From positions 1 to 21,997 of the forward strand of contig JBFLVQ010000075.1 of the NCBI GenBank assembly GCA_040758525.1: 21,997 nt of DNA, written 5' to 3'. The notes beneath the pieces were generated by a model, which saw only the letters and a program-made list of their open reading frames with translations, made no database searches and was not told the origin of the DNA. Below, one piece after another: positions 1-7,088 of the stretch. The number at the start of each line of letters is the position of its first letter. Position 1 is the first letter of the stretch. This DNA comes from JBFLVQ01 sp040758525. Its GTDB lineage: Bacteria > Acidobacteriota > Blastocatellia > Chloracidobacteriales > JADJPF01. The position numbers were made by a program, and so were the translations under genes.

Positions 1-1
1 A

Positions 2-1258
2 CCTAGTGCCGATCATGCCCATGCGAGTGTCGCCTACATACAGAAGGAAGTATTGTTTGGTGATTTTATTCGCGGTCTGCACCATTACGGCGCCAGCACA
101 ATGATTATTCTTGCCGTGTTACATCTAGCACAGACCTTTATATGGGGCGCTTACAAGCAGCGACGCGAACTGCTCTGGCTAGTAGGTGTGTTATTACTGC
201 TACTTGTGCTTGCTTTTGGCTTTACAGGCTATCTACTACCTTGGGATCAGAAGGCCTATTTTGGTACAAAAGTAGGCGTTAGTATTATGTCGGGCGTGCC
301 ATTAATAGGAGACCTGCTTGAACGTATCGTACTAGGCGGCACAACGCTCTCAACACTTACTCTATCGCGCTTCTTTGTTGTGCATGTGCTGATTCTACCA
401 TTAATCATTATTGGCTTTATTGTAATGCACCTCTTTCTATTTCGACGTGCAACCCCAGCAGGACCTTTCCACAGCGCGCCGGTTAGTCGTACTGAGCCAT
501 TCTATCCAAAGCAGTTCTTCAAAGACAGTGTCTTTATCTTAATACTCTTCGCCATTATGGCTGTGCTTAGCTATTTTCTGCCGGCACCGCTTGAACCACA
601 AGCAGACCCAGCAGACACTAGCTATATTGCTCGCCCAGAATGGTACTTTCTACCGCTTTACCAGTTACTCAAATATTTTCCTGGTAAACTTGCGCTGATA
701 CCAACAGTGATACTGCCTGGACTTATTTTTACAGCACTCTTTCTGCTGCCATTTGTTGATCGTTCGCCACGACGCAATCCCATACAAAGACCGATTGCTA
801 CGGCGCTACTTTCGGTTGTGTTGCTTGCTAGTGTAGGATTGATAATGGTCTCTCGCTGGGATGATCGACGTGATCCGCTAGTGAGTGCGCAACTCGATCG
901 GCAGCATAAGAATATGGAGAAATTCCTTGCTACGCCTTTTACACCTCAGTCAGTAGGTGCACAGTTAGCGGCTAACATTACGCCAACAAAATCTGTTGCC
1001 CCTGCGCCTGCGCTCTTCCTAGAAAAATGTGCCGTTTGCCATGGCGAGAAGGGTGAAGGAGGAGTTGGCTCCCCACTCAATCAGATCTCTCAGAAACCAC
1101 AACGTACACGAGACGATCTCATCAAGCTTATTAAGAATCCCCGTGCTTATCAGATCGACGAGATGATGCCGGCGAATCCTGAGTTCACCGATCAACAATG
1201 TCAGGAACTCGCCGATTGGATATTGTCGCTCAATGCTGCTGGCCAGCAAGGTAAATAG
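2..1258 (+). CDS. Cytochrome b (b6/bc1 type) fused to a C-terminal c-type heme domain, 5'-partial
   Basis: Membrane subunit of a quinol-oxidising cytochrome bc-type complex. The reading frame is open from base 2 and encodes typical cytochrome b sequence before the first nominal start (TTG at 53), so the gene begins outside the window. Helix B carries a heme His pair (LHHYGAS, then LHLAQ, 14 residues apart). Helix D carries the second pair (VVH, then VMH) with 14 residues between them, the b6-type spacing. The Qo-site PEWY motif is present (RPEWYFLPLYQLLKYF). Further transmembrane segments follow, then a periplasmic C-terminal domain with CAVCH at 1028-1042, a CxxCH c-heme site, and a candidate axial Met in EMMPANP. 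Joining the b6 and subunit IV parts and a cytochrome c in one chain is known from several phyla. Two small downstream genes follow closely (2-bp and 1-bp gaps). The family call is firm; the complex type (b6f-like or alternative) is inferred. Confidence 0.93.
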   Translation, partial: PSADHAHASVAYIQKEVLFGDFIRGLHHYGASTMIILAVLHLAQTFIWGAYKQRRELLWLVGVLLLLLVLAFGFTGYLLPWDQKAYFGTKVGVSIMSGVPLIGDLLERIVLGGTTLSTLTLSRFFVVHVLILPLIIIGFIVMHLFLFRRATPAGPFHSAPVSRTEPFYPKQFFKDSVFILILFAIMAVLSYFLPAPLEPQADPADTSYIARPEWYFLPLYQLLKYFPGKLALIPTVILPGLIFTALFLLPFVDRSPRRNPIQRPIATALLSVVLLASVGLIMVSRWDDRRDPLVSAQLDRQHKNMEKFLATPFTPQSVGAQLAANITPTKSVAPAPALFLEKCAVCHGEKGEGGVGSPLNQISQKPQRTRDDLIKLIKNPRAYQIDEMMPANPEFTDQQCQELADWILSLNAAGQQGK

Positions 1259-1260
1259 TT

Positions 1261-1566
1261 ATGAAGATCTTGAAAGTTATTCTTCTCATGCTTTTAGGTA
1301 TTGTTGTTCTCTTAGTTGGTATGATGCTGCTAGGGATGGCAATCGGCGCGGTGAGTCTACTTATCAAGGTACTCTTCTGGTTGGCAGTATTCTTTATTAT
1401 CGGTACGTTAGTATGGAAATTCTTAATTGGTAGTGATCGAAAAACTGTCCATAAGACACCTCAATTGAAGAGTGAGCGTAATCTTGAAGAATTGGCGGAG
1501 GCCAATCGTAAACTGGCAGAGATCAAGTTGGAAGAGATCAAACGCCAGCAAGGGATAAAGCAATAA
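1261..1566 (+). CDS. Small two-helix membrane protein, hypothetical
   Basis: A 101-aa protein of unknown function. Residues 1-57 are almost entirely hydrophobic and should form two closely spaced transmembrane helices. The C-terminal 45 residues are charged (SERNLEELAEANRKLAEIK) and look like a cytoplasmic amphipathic or coiled-coil tail. The ATG lies 2 bp after the cytochrome b stop codon, with AAGG about 10 bases upstream, so it is probably co-transcribed with the cytochrome gene. This placement suggests an accessory or assembly role for the respiratory complex, but that is inference only. I do not recognise a named family. Confidence 0.75.
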   Translation: MKILKVILLMLLGIVVLLVGMMLLGMAIGAVSLLIKVLFWLAVFFIIGTLVWKFLIGSDRKTVHKTPQLKSERNLEELAEANRKLAEIKLEEIKRQQGIKQ

Positions 1567-1567
1567 G

Positions 1568-2419
1568 ATGCGTAACTCCTTGCCTAGACGTAGGCGGTTA
1601 GGGGATCCTTTTTCATCGCCTAAAAAGATTGAGCAGCTATTGGAAAGCTTGTTGTCTGTACTAGACCAACAGCTTGCTCCTTATATTAATATTGCCAGTG
1701 TACGAGAGAAAAATTACCAGCCATTAGTACAACTATTACAAGCCGCCTCGAATTTTGTCCGCGCCCAAGCCCATCCACCTTCAGCGCGTTTTACCCGTTC
1801 TTCACGTTTCCCACATTCATTACTTACTGATGTGGTTGCAACTATGGAAGAGTTACTTGAGCAAGAGAGTCATGGGCGTATCTCTTTTCGTACTTTTGTT
1901 GATAACAACCTACGTATATTGGATTGCCCCAACGATATCAAGCAACTTTTAGAACAGGGACGTATTACTCTCTTTGAAGCGCTGCAGCTTAAGCGTCTGA
2001 ATGCTAAAAACCTTACCATTACTGCATCACAGGCGATAGATCTGCGAGAAGAACTGCTTACACGCTGCCGACGTGAGCGATGGATTGCACATAGACTACG
2101 TCAGGAGATCGATCAACAGTTGGGAAAAATACCTTCGCCGGCTGCTATCTCCCCACCTGTAGTCGCAACATTTATTGATACATCAGCAGACCCAGCAGTT
2201 GAGATCACTAGTCCCAGTGAAGGCTCAATCTTTGTTGAACAATTGTCGCTAATGATAGAGTTGTTACAGACCATCAATGCAGATGATTTAGAAGGGAACG
2301 AACTAGAACGACTGCTTAATAGTATTGATGAAGTGTTGTTGTTACTTCAGCGTATACGTCGCCGACAAGGAGCGCCTGACACTAAGCTTACACACAATCC
2401 CAATCTAGGCTTTCATTAA
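1568..2419 (+). CDS. Hypothetical soluble protein, 283 aa, weakly ParB/HTH-like middle segment
   Basis: The start codon comes 1 bp after the stop of the preceding membrane-protein gene, so it is probably in the same transcript. There is no signal peptide or membrane helix. The N-terminus is very basic (SLPRRRR) and the remainder is predicted helical and Leu/Gln-rich. Residues about 120-160 (IKQLLEQGRITLFEALQLK) read like the helix-turn-helix stretch of ParB-type proteins, where a 'GxLTxxHA' pattern is common; this is a weak resemblance, not an assignment. A Pro/Ser-rich linker near residues 195-220 separates a C-terminal helical part (LNSIDEVLLLLQRIRRRQ). It ends tail-to-tail with the LysM gene, 6 bp apart. 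I do not recognise the function. Confidence 0.7.
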   Translation: MRNSLPRRRRLGDPFSSPKKIEQLLESLLSVLDQQLAPYINIASVREKNYQPLVQLLQAASNFVRAQAHPPSARFTRSSRFPHSLLTDVVATMEELLEQESHGRISFRTFVDNNLRILDCPNDIKQLLEQGRITLFEALQLKRLNAKNLTITASQAIDLREELLTRCRRERWIAHRLRQEIDQQLGKIPSPAAISPPVVATFIDTSADPAVEITSPSEGSIFVEQLSLMIELLQTINADDLEGNELERLLNSIDEVLLLLQRIRRRQGAPDTKLTHNPNLGFH

Positions 2420-2425
2420 TACTAT

Positions 2426-3652
2426 TTAGTCCTCAAAGAAGCGCTTGAAGTACTCCTGTTGTGTAAGTATATCGAAAGCATAATTACCGCCTGTGGTGAC
2501 ACTATCAGGATTACGGCCAGCCTGTAGCGCCTGCTCTACTGCTTCTACACCAACACAAAAGGCTGCCAAGGCAGCATGACGTTGCTGTTGAAAATGATCT
2601 AGGTAAGTGCGCAGAATCGCAGCACCAAAATCTATATTGGAAGCTGGCTCAAGCCCCTGTTGATGTTCACGTAACCACTGTCCATAACGTCGATCGTCAA
2701 TCTGCATTAGTCCATACCCATGTCCATGCTTGGCAACAATATTGTTACCACCGCTTTCACGCCAAATAACCGCAGCAATCAGTGAGGCTTCGATATCGTA
2801 CTTCTCAGCAGCATCATAGATATAGCTTGCCCATTGATCAAAAGGCGCTGGTATAGCAGTTTTACGCTTGCGTTTTGTTGGTGCTTCGCCGCCCTCTTGC
2901 TCATTAGGAGACTGCTGTGCAATCCCAAATCCGGGTTGTAGTGGTAGTTGCTGTGGCTGTTGTAGCTGTTGTGGCGGTTGTGTGGATTGCTGTGCTTCCA
3001 GTAACTGAAATCTTACTTTAGAGAGATTATCTAGCGCAAAAGCAGAGACGGTGCTGGTTGAAGGCCGGTTTTGTGTTACTGGCGACTCTATCTGGTTATC
3101 ACGTAAATTAGGAAAGTTTATTGTCTTACCAGGATAGGATCGATCTGGATCAGGAATTTGCGGATTAGCGCGTACCAACTCCTGTGTTGGCACATTAAAG
3201 CGTTTACCTAGTTCAGTCAAGGTATCGCCCAATTTCATTGTATAGGTTTGTGGTGGCTGGTTCTGTGTTTGTGCAGTAGGCTTGGTAAATTGTGGTATCT
3301 TGACAGTCGAACCAGGTAAGAGAGGGGTCTGAACCAGTGGTGGATTAGCGCGTAATATATCAAATTTATTAAGACCAAATTGTGCTGCGATTGAATCTAA
3401 GGTATCACCAACTTGTATGATATAAGGAACGAAACCTTGTATATTATCACCTATCGGAATAAGGATCTCTTGACCAGGATTTAACTGACCAGGTGCGCCA
3501 TCCTTAAAATTTGCCTTGACCAGATCGCCTAATGAAATGGCAAACAATGCGGCAATACTCTCCAAAGTATCGCCTGGTTGTATAGTATATACATCTCCGC
3601 TACCTTGAGTCTGTCCCCCACCACCTGGCACTTGAGGAATATATATCTCCAT
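2426..3652 (-). CDS. Triple-LysM protein with C-terminal goose-lysozyme/lytic-transglycosylase-like domain
   Basis: A 408-aa peptidoglycan-binding and probably peptidoglycan-cleaving protein. Three LysM repeats are visible at residues about 21-66 (VYTIQPGDTLESIA), 76-121 (YIIQVGDTLDSIA) and 136-182 (YTMKLGDTLTELG). A Gln/Pro-rich linker covers about 218-265. An SLT/GEWL-type domain covers about 270-408, with the likely catalytic Glu299 in WRESGG and YGLMQIDDR (Asp319/320) following, as in goose-type lysozymes. The protein starts MEIYIPQVPGGGG with no signal peptide or membrane anchor, unusual for a cell-wall enzyme. The ATG is preceded by AAAGGA (about 3661-3666). Its own promoter fits at 3692-3720. 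The lytic fold is clear; whether it acts on the cell's own wall, is exported by another route or belongs to a phage-like device is open. Confidence 0.88.
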   Translation of the reverse strand: MEIYIPQVPGGGGQTQGSGDVYTIQPGDTLESIAALFAISLGDLVKANFKDGAPGQLNPGQEILIPIGDNIQGFVPYIIQVGDTLDSIAAQFGLNKFDILRANPPLVQTPLLPGSTVKIPQFTKPTAQTQNQPPQTYTMKLGDTLTELGKRFNVPTQELVRANPQIPDPDRSYPGKTINFPNLRDNQIESPVTQNRPSTSTVSAFALDNLSKVRFQLLEAQQSTQPPQQLQQPQQLPLQPGFGIAQQSPNEQEGGEAPTKRKRKTAIPAPFDQWASYIYDAAEKYDIEASLIAAVIWRESGGNNIVAKHGHGYGLMQIDDRRYGQWLREHQQGLEPASNIDFGAAILRTYLDHFQQQRHAALAAFCVGVEAVEQALQAGRNPDSVTTGGNYAFDILTQQEYFKRFFED

Positions 3653-3691
3653 AAAACTATCCTTTCTTAACCCATAGATAGCTACTTGGCA

Positions 3692-3720
3692 AAGATAATA
3701 TGCTGCCCTACCAAACTCAA
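3692..3720 (-). promoter_or_regulatory. Candidate sigma-70 promoter for the LysM gene
   Basis: On the minus strand TTGAGT (3715-3720) and TATCTT (3692-3697) are separated by 17 bp. Transcription would start near 3685, about 33 bases before the ATG at 3652. Found by eye. Confidence 0.45.
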
Positions 3721-3735
3721 CTCTATTTAATCATA

Positions 3736-3788
3736 AAGGGCACAGAGAACCCAGCAAGAATTATCGTCGCTGAATTCTCTGTGCCCTT
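3736..3788 (-). terminator. Hairpin between the puuD-like gene and the LysM gene
   Basis: A perfect 14-bp inverted repeat (AAGGGCACAGAGAA at 3736-3749, complement at 3775-3788) flanks a 25-nt loop, 22 bases after the stop of the amidotransferase gene. The tract that follows is A/T-rich (TATGATTAAATAG) but not a clean U-run, so termination may be weak. It sits just upstream of the LysM promoter and would insulate it. Confidence 0.5.
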
Positions 3789-3809
3789 ACTTAGCCAATA
3801 ATTAAAATG

Positions 3810-4538
3810 TTATTTACGTGCAGCTCGGGCAACAAAATGTTTGAAGATCGCCTGTGAGAGCTGATCCCTCTCCCAACCTGCCTCTGGGTGCCATTGTACC
3901 CCCAAAACAAATTGGTCGGGCCGAGCATTGATGACCGCTTCTACCAGCCCATCGGCAGACCAGGCAATCGGCTCCAAATCTTGGCCCAGTTGATCTAGAC
4001 CTTGATGATGATGGCTATTGACACGTACTGCCGTGCCACCAGCAAGGATTGCCAGCAGGCTCTCACTCTTGATCTTTATACTATGGGATGGCCGAGCATA
4101 TTGCCCAACTTGCTGATGCTTGATCACTTCCTCTACCTGAGATTCCAAATCTTGGAAGAGTGTGCCGCCACGATAAACATTGAGCGCTTGCATCCCATAA
4201 CAGATAGCCAGTATGGGCAGCTTACGCACCTCACAAGCACGCAACAAGAGATTATCGGTCTCATCGCGTTCATAAACGATGGCACCGAGTTTGACGTGAG
4301 GTGCTTGATCGTAGCGTATAGGATCCACATCACTATTACTACCGGAAAGCATCACTGCATCCACTCGACTCACCAATGACTCTATGTAATCAGATTCAGG
4401 GATGAGGGGGATATAAACAGGCGTGCCGCCAGCAAAATAGATAGCTTCAGCATAGTAACGCCGCAAGTAAAAGATATCATCCTTGTATTCAAGCCGCGTG
4501 GGAATACCGATTAACGGCCGCAGCGGTTGGTTCGGCAT
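3810..4538 (-). CDS. Gamma-glutamyl-gamma-aminobutyrate hydrolase-like class I amidotransferase (peptidase C26)
   Basis: A 242-aa stand-alone class I glutamine amidotransferase of the PuuD/C26 family. Members hydrolyse gamma-glutamyl amide bonds, for example gamma-Glu-GABA in putrescine catabolism. The N-terminus (LIGIPTR) is typical. VMLSGSNSDVDP is the family's oxyanion region, though SGG is more usual. The nucleophile is Cys113 in AICYGMQALNVYRGG, and the His-Glu pair is His217/Glu219 in VQWHPE. The length matches PuuD. ATG at 4538 has AGGAAG 7-8 bases upstream. No other putrescine gene is nearby, so the natural substrate cannot be read from context. A promoter lies at 4583-4612. Confidence 0.88.
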   Translation of the reverse strand: MPNQPLRPLIGIPTRLEYKDDIFYLRRYYAEAIYFAGGTPVYIPLIPESDYIESLVSRVDAVMLSGSNSDVDPIRYDQAPHVKLGAIVYERDETDNLLLRACEVRKLPILAICYGMQALNVYRGGTLFQDLESQVEEVIKHQQVGQYARPSHSIKIKSESLLAILAGGTAVRVNSHHHQGLDQLGQDLEPIAWSADGLVEAVINARPDQFVLGVQWHPEAGWERDQLSQAIFKHFVARAARK

Positions 4539-4582
4539 AATTTGCTTCCTACTTTGACAGGGATAAAGTTTTTGATGAGAAA

Positions 4583-4612
4583 AGTGTAGCTTTCGCGCTG
4601 CGCGCTTGTCAA
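4583..4612 (-). promoter_or_regulatory. Candidate promoter of the puuD-like gene with a palindrome in the spacer
   Basis: On the minus strand TTGACA (4607-4612) and TACACT (4583-4588) are 18 bp apart. Within the spacer CGCGC-T-GCGCG (4594-4604) is a perfect odd palindrome, a position where a repressor could compete with RNA polymerase. The palindrome is low in complexity, so an operator role is only a suggestion. Confidence 0.5.
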
Positions 4613-4624
4613 AATAAACTCCCC

Positions 4625-5269
4625 CTATACCGCTAGCCGGTCCAGTAGCGCCATCAGGCTAGCACGATTAATTGCCCCTTCACGCACCAATTGAGGCGGT
4701 TCTACAGTAAGGTCTATAACACTGGAAGGCGCCCCACCAGGACTATTACCTACATCTAAGATGAAGTCTACACTATCGCCTAATTGAGCACGCACCCCGC
4801 TAGCTGAACTTACACTTGGATAGCCTGCTAGATTGGCACTGGTTGCAGTAATTGCACCCCCTACTGCAGCAGCAAGCTCTTGTGCAGGTAGATAATTTGG
4901 ATAACGCACCCCCACAGTATGTCTAGCCGAGACTAGATTGGCAGGCAGTTCGCTATGTGCTGGTAGTACAATCGTGAGTGGTCCTGGCCAATAATGACTA
5001 CGTAATAATTGAAAGCGCCGGTTAATTGTACTCTCTTCTGCAAGCGGGAGGACGATCTGCTCTAGTGCAATCAGCGAAGCGATCAATAATAGAATGGCCT
5101 TATCATTGGGACGCTGTTTGATCTGAAAGATCTTTTCAACTGCCTTGGCATTGAAAGGATCGCATCCTAGTCCGTAAAATGTGTCGGTAGGAAAGGCTAC
5201 TACTCCACCACTTTGCACTACCGCTGCGGCTTGATTGATCTGTTGTCTCAGATTAGTGTTATCATTCAT
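4625..5269 (-). CDS. tsaC: Threonylcarbamoyl-AMP synthase (Sua5/YrdC/TsaC family)
   Basis: Makes threonylcarbamoyl-AMP from threonine, bicarbonate and ATP, the first step of tRNA t6A37 modification. The YrdC fold is recognisable from VVAFPTDTFYGLGCDPF near the N-terminus, the KQRPNDKAILLLI basic motif, HYWPGPLTIVLPA, VGVRYP and ITATSANLAG. I place the start at the ATG at 5269 (MNDNTNLRQQ, 214 aa), which has AAGGA 6 nt upstream and gives the usual short lead before the first strand. The frame continues 30 codons further upstream, but that part would overlap the divergent methyltransferase gene and lacks family sequence. There is no long C-terminal Sua5 domain, so this is the short TsaC form. 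A promoter candidate lies at 5292-5322, inside the divergent gene. Confidence 0.93.
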   Translation of the reverse strand: MNDNTNLRQQINQAAAVVQSGGVVAFPTDTFYGLGCDPFNAKAVEKIFQIKQRPNDKAILLLIASLIALEQIVLPLAEESTINRRFQLLRSHYWPGPLTIVLPAHSELPANLVSARHTVGVRYPNYLPAQELAAAVGGAITATSANLAGYPSVSSASGVRAQLGDSVDFILDVGNSPGGAPSSVIDLTVEPPQLVREGAINRASLMALLDRLAV

Positions 5270-5278
5270 AGCATCCTT

Positions 5279-6082
5279 ATGATTATCGATAAGATTACCA
5301 GCCGACAAAACCCTCTTGTCAAACGCCTGCGTGCCATACGTGAAGGACGAGAACGCCATTTAATTTTCATCGAAGGCGTGCGTCTAGTCGAGGAGGCAAT
5401 CCGAGCTAAACTCTATATCGAGGCAGTAGCCTATACAGAACGATTGCTTAGCATAGATCGTGGCACACAACTCTACAGTCAACTACTACATCTACCCTGT
5501 CGTGGCGCGCTTGTTACTGAATCGGTAATGGCATTAATTAGTGATGTAGAGACGCCACAAGGCGTGGTTGCAATTGCCCATCTGCCTTATGCAAATTTGA
5601 CAGATGCAATTAGAAAGCAGACTCCGCTAGTTGTTATTGCGCATCAATTGCAGGACCCTGGCAATCTTGGCACCCTGATACGTAGTGCTGAAGCAGTCGG
5701 CGCCGATAGTTTGATAACTACTCCAGGTACGGTTGATCCCTTCAACTTAAAGGCGCTACGCGCAGCAATGGGATCGGCTTTTCGTCTCCCTACAATAATC
5801 AATGCACGACTATCAGCAATTGCAGAACTAAGCCGTAATGCTGGTCTGATACTGGTGGCTGCAGATGTAAAGGGAGAGTGTCGCTATAGCGATTTTAACT
5901 GGACCGTGCCAGTAGCATTGTTGCTTGGACAAGAGGCACATGGGCTTGATGAAACAGCCGCCACGATAGTAGAGAAAAGGCTCACCATTCCCATGATCGA
6001 CACGGTAGAATCTCTTAATGTCGCAGCAGCAGCAACGGTGTTGCTCTATGAGGCAGCACGGCAGCGTCAATTCAACTTTTGA
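5279..6082 (+). CDS. SpoU/TrmH-family RNA 2'-O-methyltransferase (23S rRNA type)
   Basis: A 267-aa SAM-dependent ribose methyltransferase with the SPOUT knot fold. The N-terminal part (ITSRQNPLVKRLRAI, then FIEGVRLVEEAI) is the substrate-binding domain of RlmB/TsnR-like enzymes. The catalytic domain has motif 1 in LQDPGNLGTLIRSAEAVGA, motif 2 in LLLGQEAHGLDE and motif 3 in IPMIDTVESLNVAAAATVLLYEAARQR. The ATG at 5279 gives the standard start; an upstream ATG at 5213 would overlap tsaC and add non-family sequence. I see no Shine-Dalgarno before 5279, and TATCAT (5260-5265) could act as a -10 box for a nearly leaderless mRNA. The exact rRNA target cannot be told from sequence. A hairpin at 6210-6261 follows. 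Confidence 0.92.
   Translation: MIIDKITSRQNPLVKRLRAIREGRERHLIFIEGVRLVEEAIRAKLYIEAVAYTERLLSIDRGTQLYSQLLHLPCRGALVTESVMALISDVETPQGVVAIAHLPYANLTDAIRKQTPLVVIAHQLQDPGNLGTLIRSAEAVGADSLITTPGTVDPFNLKALRAAMGSAFRLPTIINARLSAIAELSRNAGLILVAADVKGECRYSDFNWTVPVALLLGQEAHGLDETAATIVEKRLTIPMIDTVESLNVAAAATVLLYEAARQRQFNF
5292..5322 (-). promoter_or_regulatory. Candidate tsaC promoter inside the divergent gene
   Basis: On the minus strand TTGACA (5317-5322) and TAATCT (5292-5297) are separated by 19 bp, slightly long. It lies within the first 15 codons of the divergent methyltransferase gene, because only 9 bp separate the two start codons. Confidence 0.4.
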
Positions 6083-6209
6083 ATAAAGAGCACCAGCAAT
6101 TATCTACCTACTGCCTAAAAGTTATTGAGTAACTACAACTATCGTTGTCTGCAAGACTCTAGAGATAGTTTGCCAATCTAGGGAACGATCAATTATTGCG
6201 AAATAGCTT

Positions 6210-6261
6210 AACAGACGACCTTGTCCGGATTCCTCTTCTGAACCGTTACAGGTCGTCTGTT
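6210..6261. terminator. Hairpin between the convergent methyltransferase and basic-protein genes
   Basis: A perfect 12-bp inverted repeat (AACAGACGACCT at 6210-6221, AGGTCGTCTGTT at 6250-6261) encloses a 28-nt loop. On the plus strand it is followed by TATTGTTTAA, a modest U-rich tail. It lies between two convergent genes (stops at 6082 and 6279) and can serve both. Confidence 0.6.
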
Positions 6262-6278
6262 ATTGTTTAACGATCTGC

Positions 6279-6503
6279 TTAGTAACGAGCACGCGCACGC
6301 GCATTAGCTGTCTTGCGCCGGCCCGTCACACTTTTAGTCGTCTTTACACCAGTGGCTTTACGACCAGTCCGACTCTTGGTACCTTTAGCCGTCTTCTTTG
6401 CACCGCCAACTGGAATCCAGCGCGCAAAGGTTCCTTCCGGAGTGCGCTCGATCAAATATCGACGACCTCGACGAACCATATAGCTTCTCGTTGTTTTTGG
6501 CAT
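6279..6503 (-). CDS. Small very basic protein with histone-H1-like tail, hypothetical
   Basis: A 74-aa protein, start set at the ATG at 6503 (MPKTTRSYMVRRGRRYL) because GGAAGG lies about 7 nt upstream; an in-frame ATG at 6536 lacks such a signal. Residues 1-35 could form a small folded unit (RRYLIERTPEGTFARWIPVG). Residues 36-74 are a low-complexity Lys/Arg/Thr/Ala/Gly tail (AKKTAKGTK, TGRKATG, RARARY) like bacterial histone-H1-like proteins. A nucleic-acid-binding role, in the nucleoid or on RNA, is inferred from charge alone. The gene stands alone with long non-coding DNA upstream, and its 5' region contains a perfect odd palindrome (6558-6570). Confidence 0.75.
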   Translation of the reverse strand: MPKTTRSYMVRRGRRYLIERTPEGTFARWIPVGGAKKTAKGTKSRTGRKATGVKTTKSVTGRRKTANARARARY

Positions 6504-7054
6504 ATACACCTTCCTTCCCTGCTTTTTGCATTTCAATCAAAGGATGAAATTCTTGGCGGCAACGGTTGCCAGCAGGCAGTCGCTCACGCCTACCTTTACT
6601 AAGCAATTACGCAAACACCGGACCAAAATCTCATCAATGCCTGGTTAATTATGGTTAGGTTTCTGTGCCTCTCTCGAATATCTCAGCATTAATTACTGTG
6701 GCGCCATAAAAATGGTCTTCACTATGCAAAAATGCGGTAATGGCGTACTGATCTATGACCGTTAGAATATTAGTGCGGAGAAAAATGGCTTAGTGTTACT
6801 ACACTATCTTTATGGCAGTATATAAACAGAGTGTTCTTTTTGCAGGCCTAGCCCAGTCTGCCGTTGGTATTTTTCACCATTGGGAGAATTTTCCTACCCA
6901 ATATGAGTATCTGATAACCGCAAGCTGTGCGTTAATGCGTTATATTGTTGTCCCGTTGTTTTGACTTGACAAGTCCGCACAGAGTGCTTCTCAGGCTCTC
7001 CTAAAAGCCGGCCATTGTATAGATAGCAGCTAACTTAAATCAGCTTTTTGTACG
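6504..7054. other. Gene-free stretch with small palindromes
   Basis: No convincing coding frame on either strand. Visible elements are GGCAAC-G-GTTGCC (6558-6570) in the 5' region of the basic-protein gene; ATTGGG...CCCAAT (6879-6884 and 6897-6902), overlapping a smaller TGGT...ACCA hairpin; and GACTTG-A-CAAGTC (6963-6975). A promoter for the basic-protein gene must lie here, but I cannot pick one with confidence. Confidence 0.5.
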
Positions 7055-7082
7055 TTGACAGGTCGCCAAAGAAGAGTAAAAT
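7055..7082 (+). promoter_or_regulatory. Strong sigma-70-like promoter for a candidate small RNA
   Basis: TTGACA (7055-7060) and TAAAAT (7077-7082) are spaced by 16 bp. The -35 is a full consensus match and the -10 is a five-of-six match. The predicted start is near 7089, directly before the first hairpin of the candidate RNA. Confidence 0.6.
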
Positions 7083-7088
7083 TCAAAT

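Noticed and set aside
4002..4379. Plus-strand 125-aa open frame inside the amidotransferase gene
   Set aside because: It is the complementary-strand shadow of a well-supported gene.
5270..5359. 30-codon N-terminal extension of tsaC
   Set aside because: It overlaps the divergent methyltransferase gene, lacks YrdC family sequence, and the internal ATG has a good Shine-Dalgarno site.
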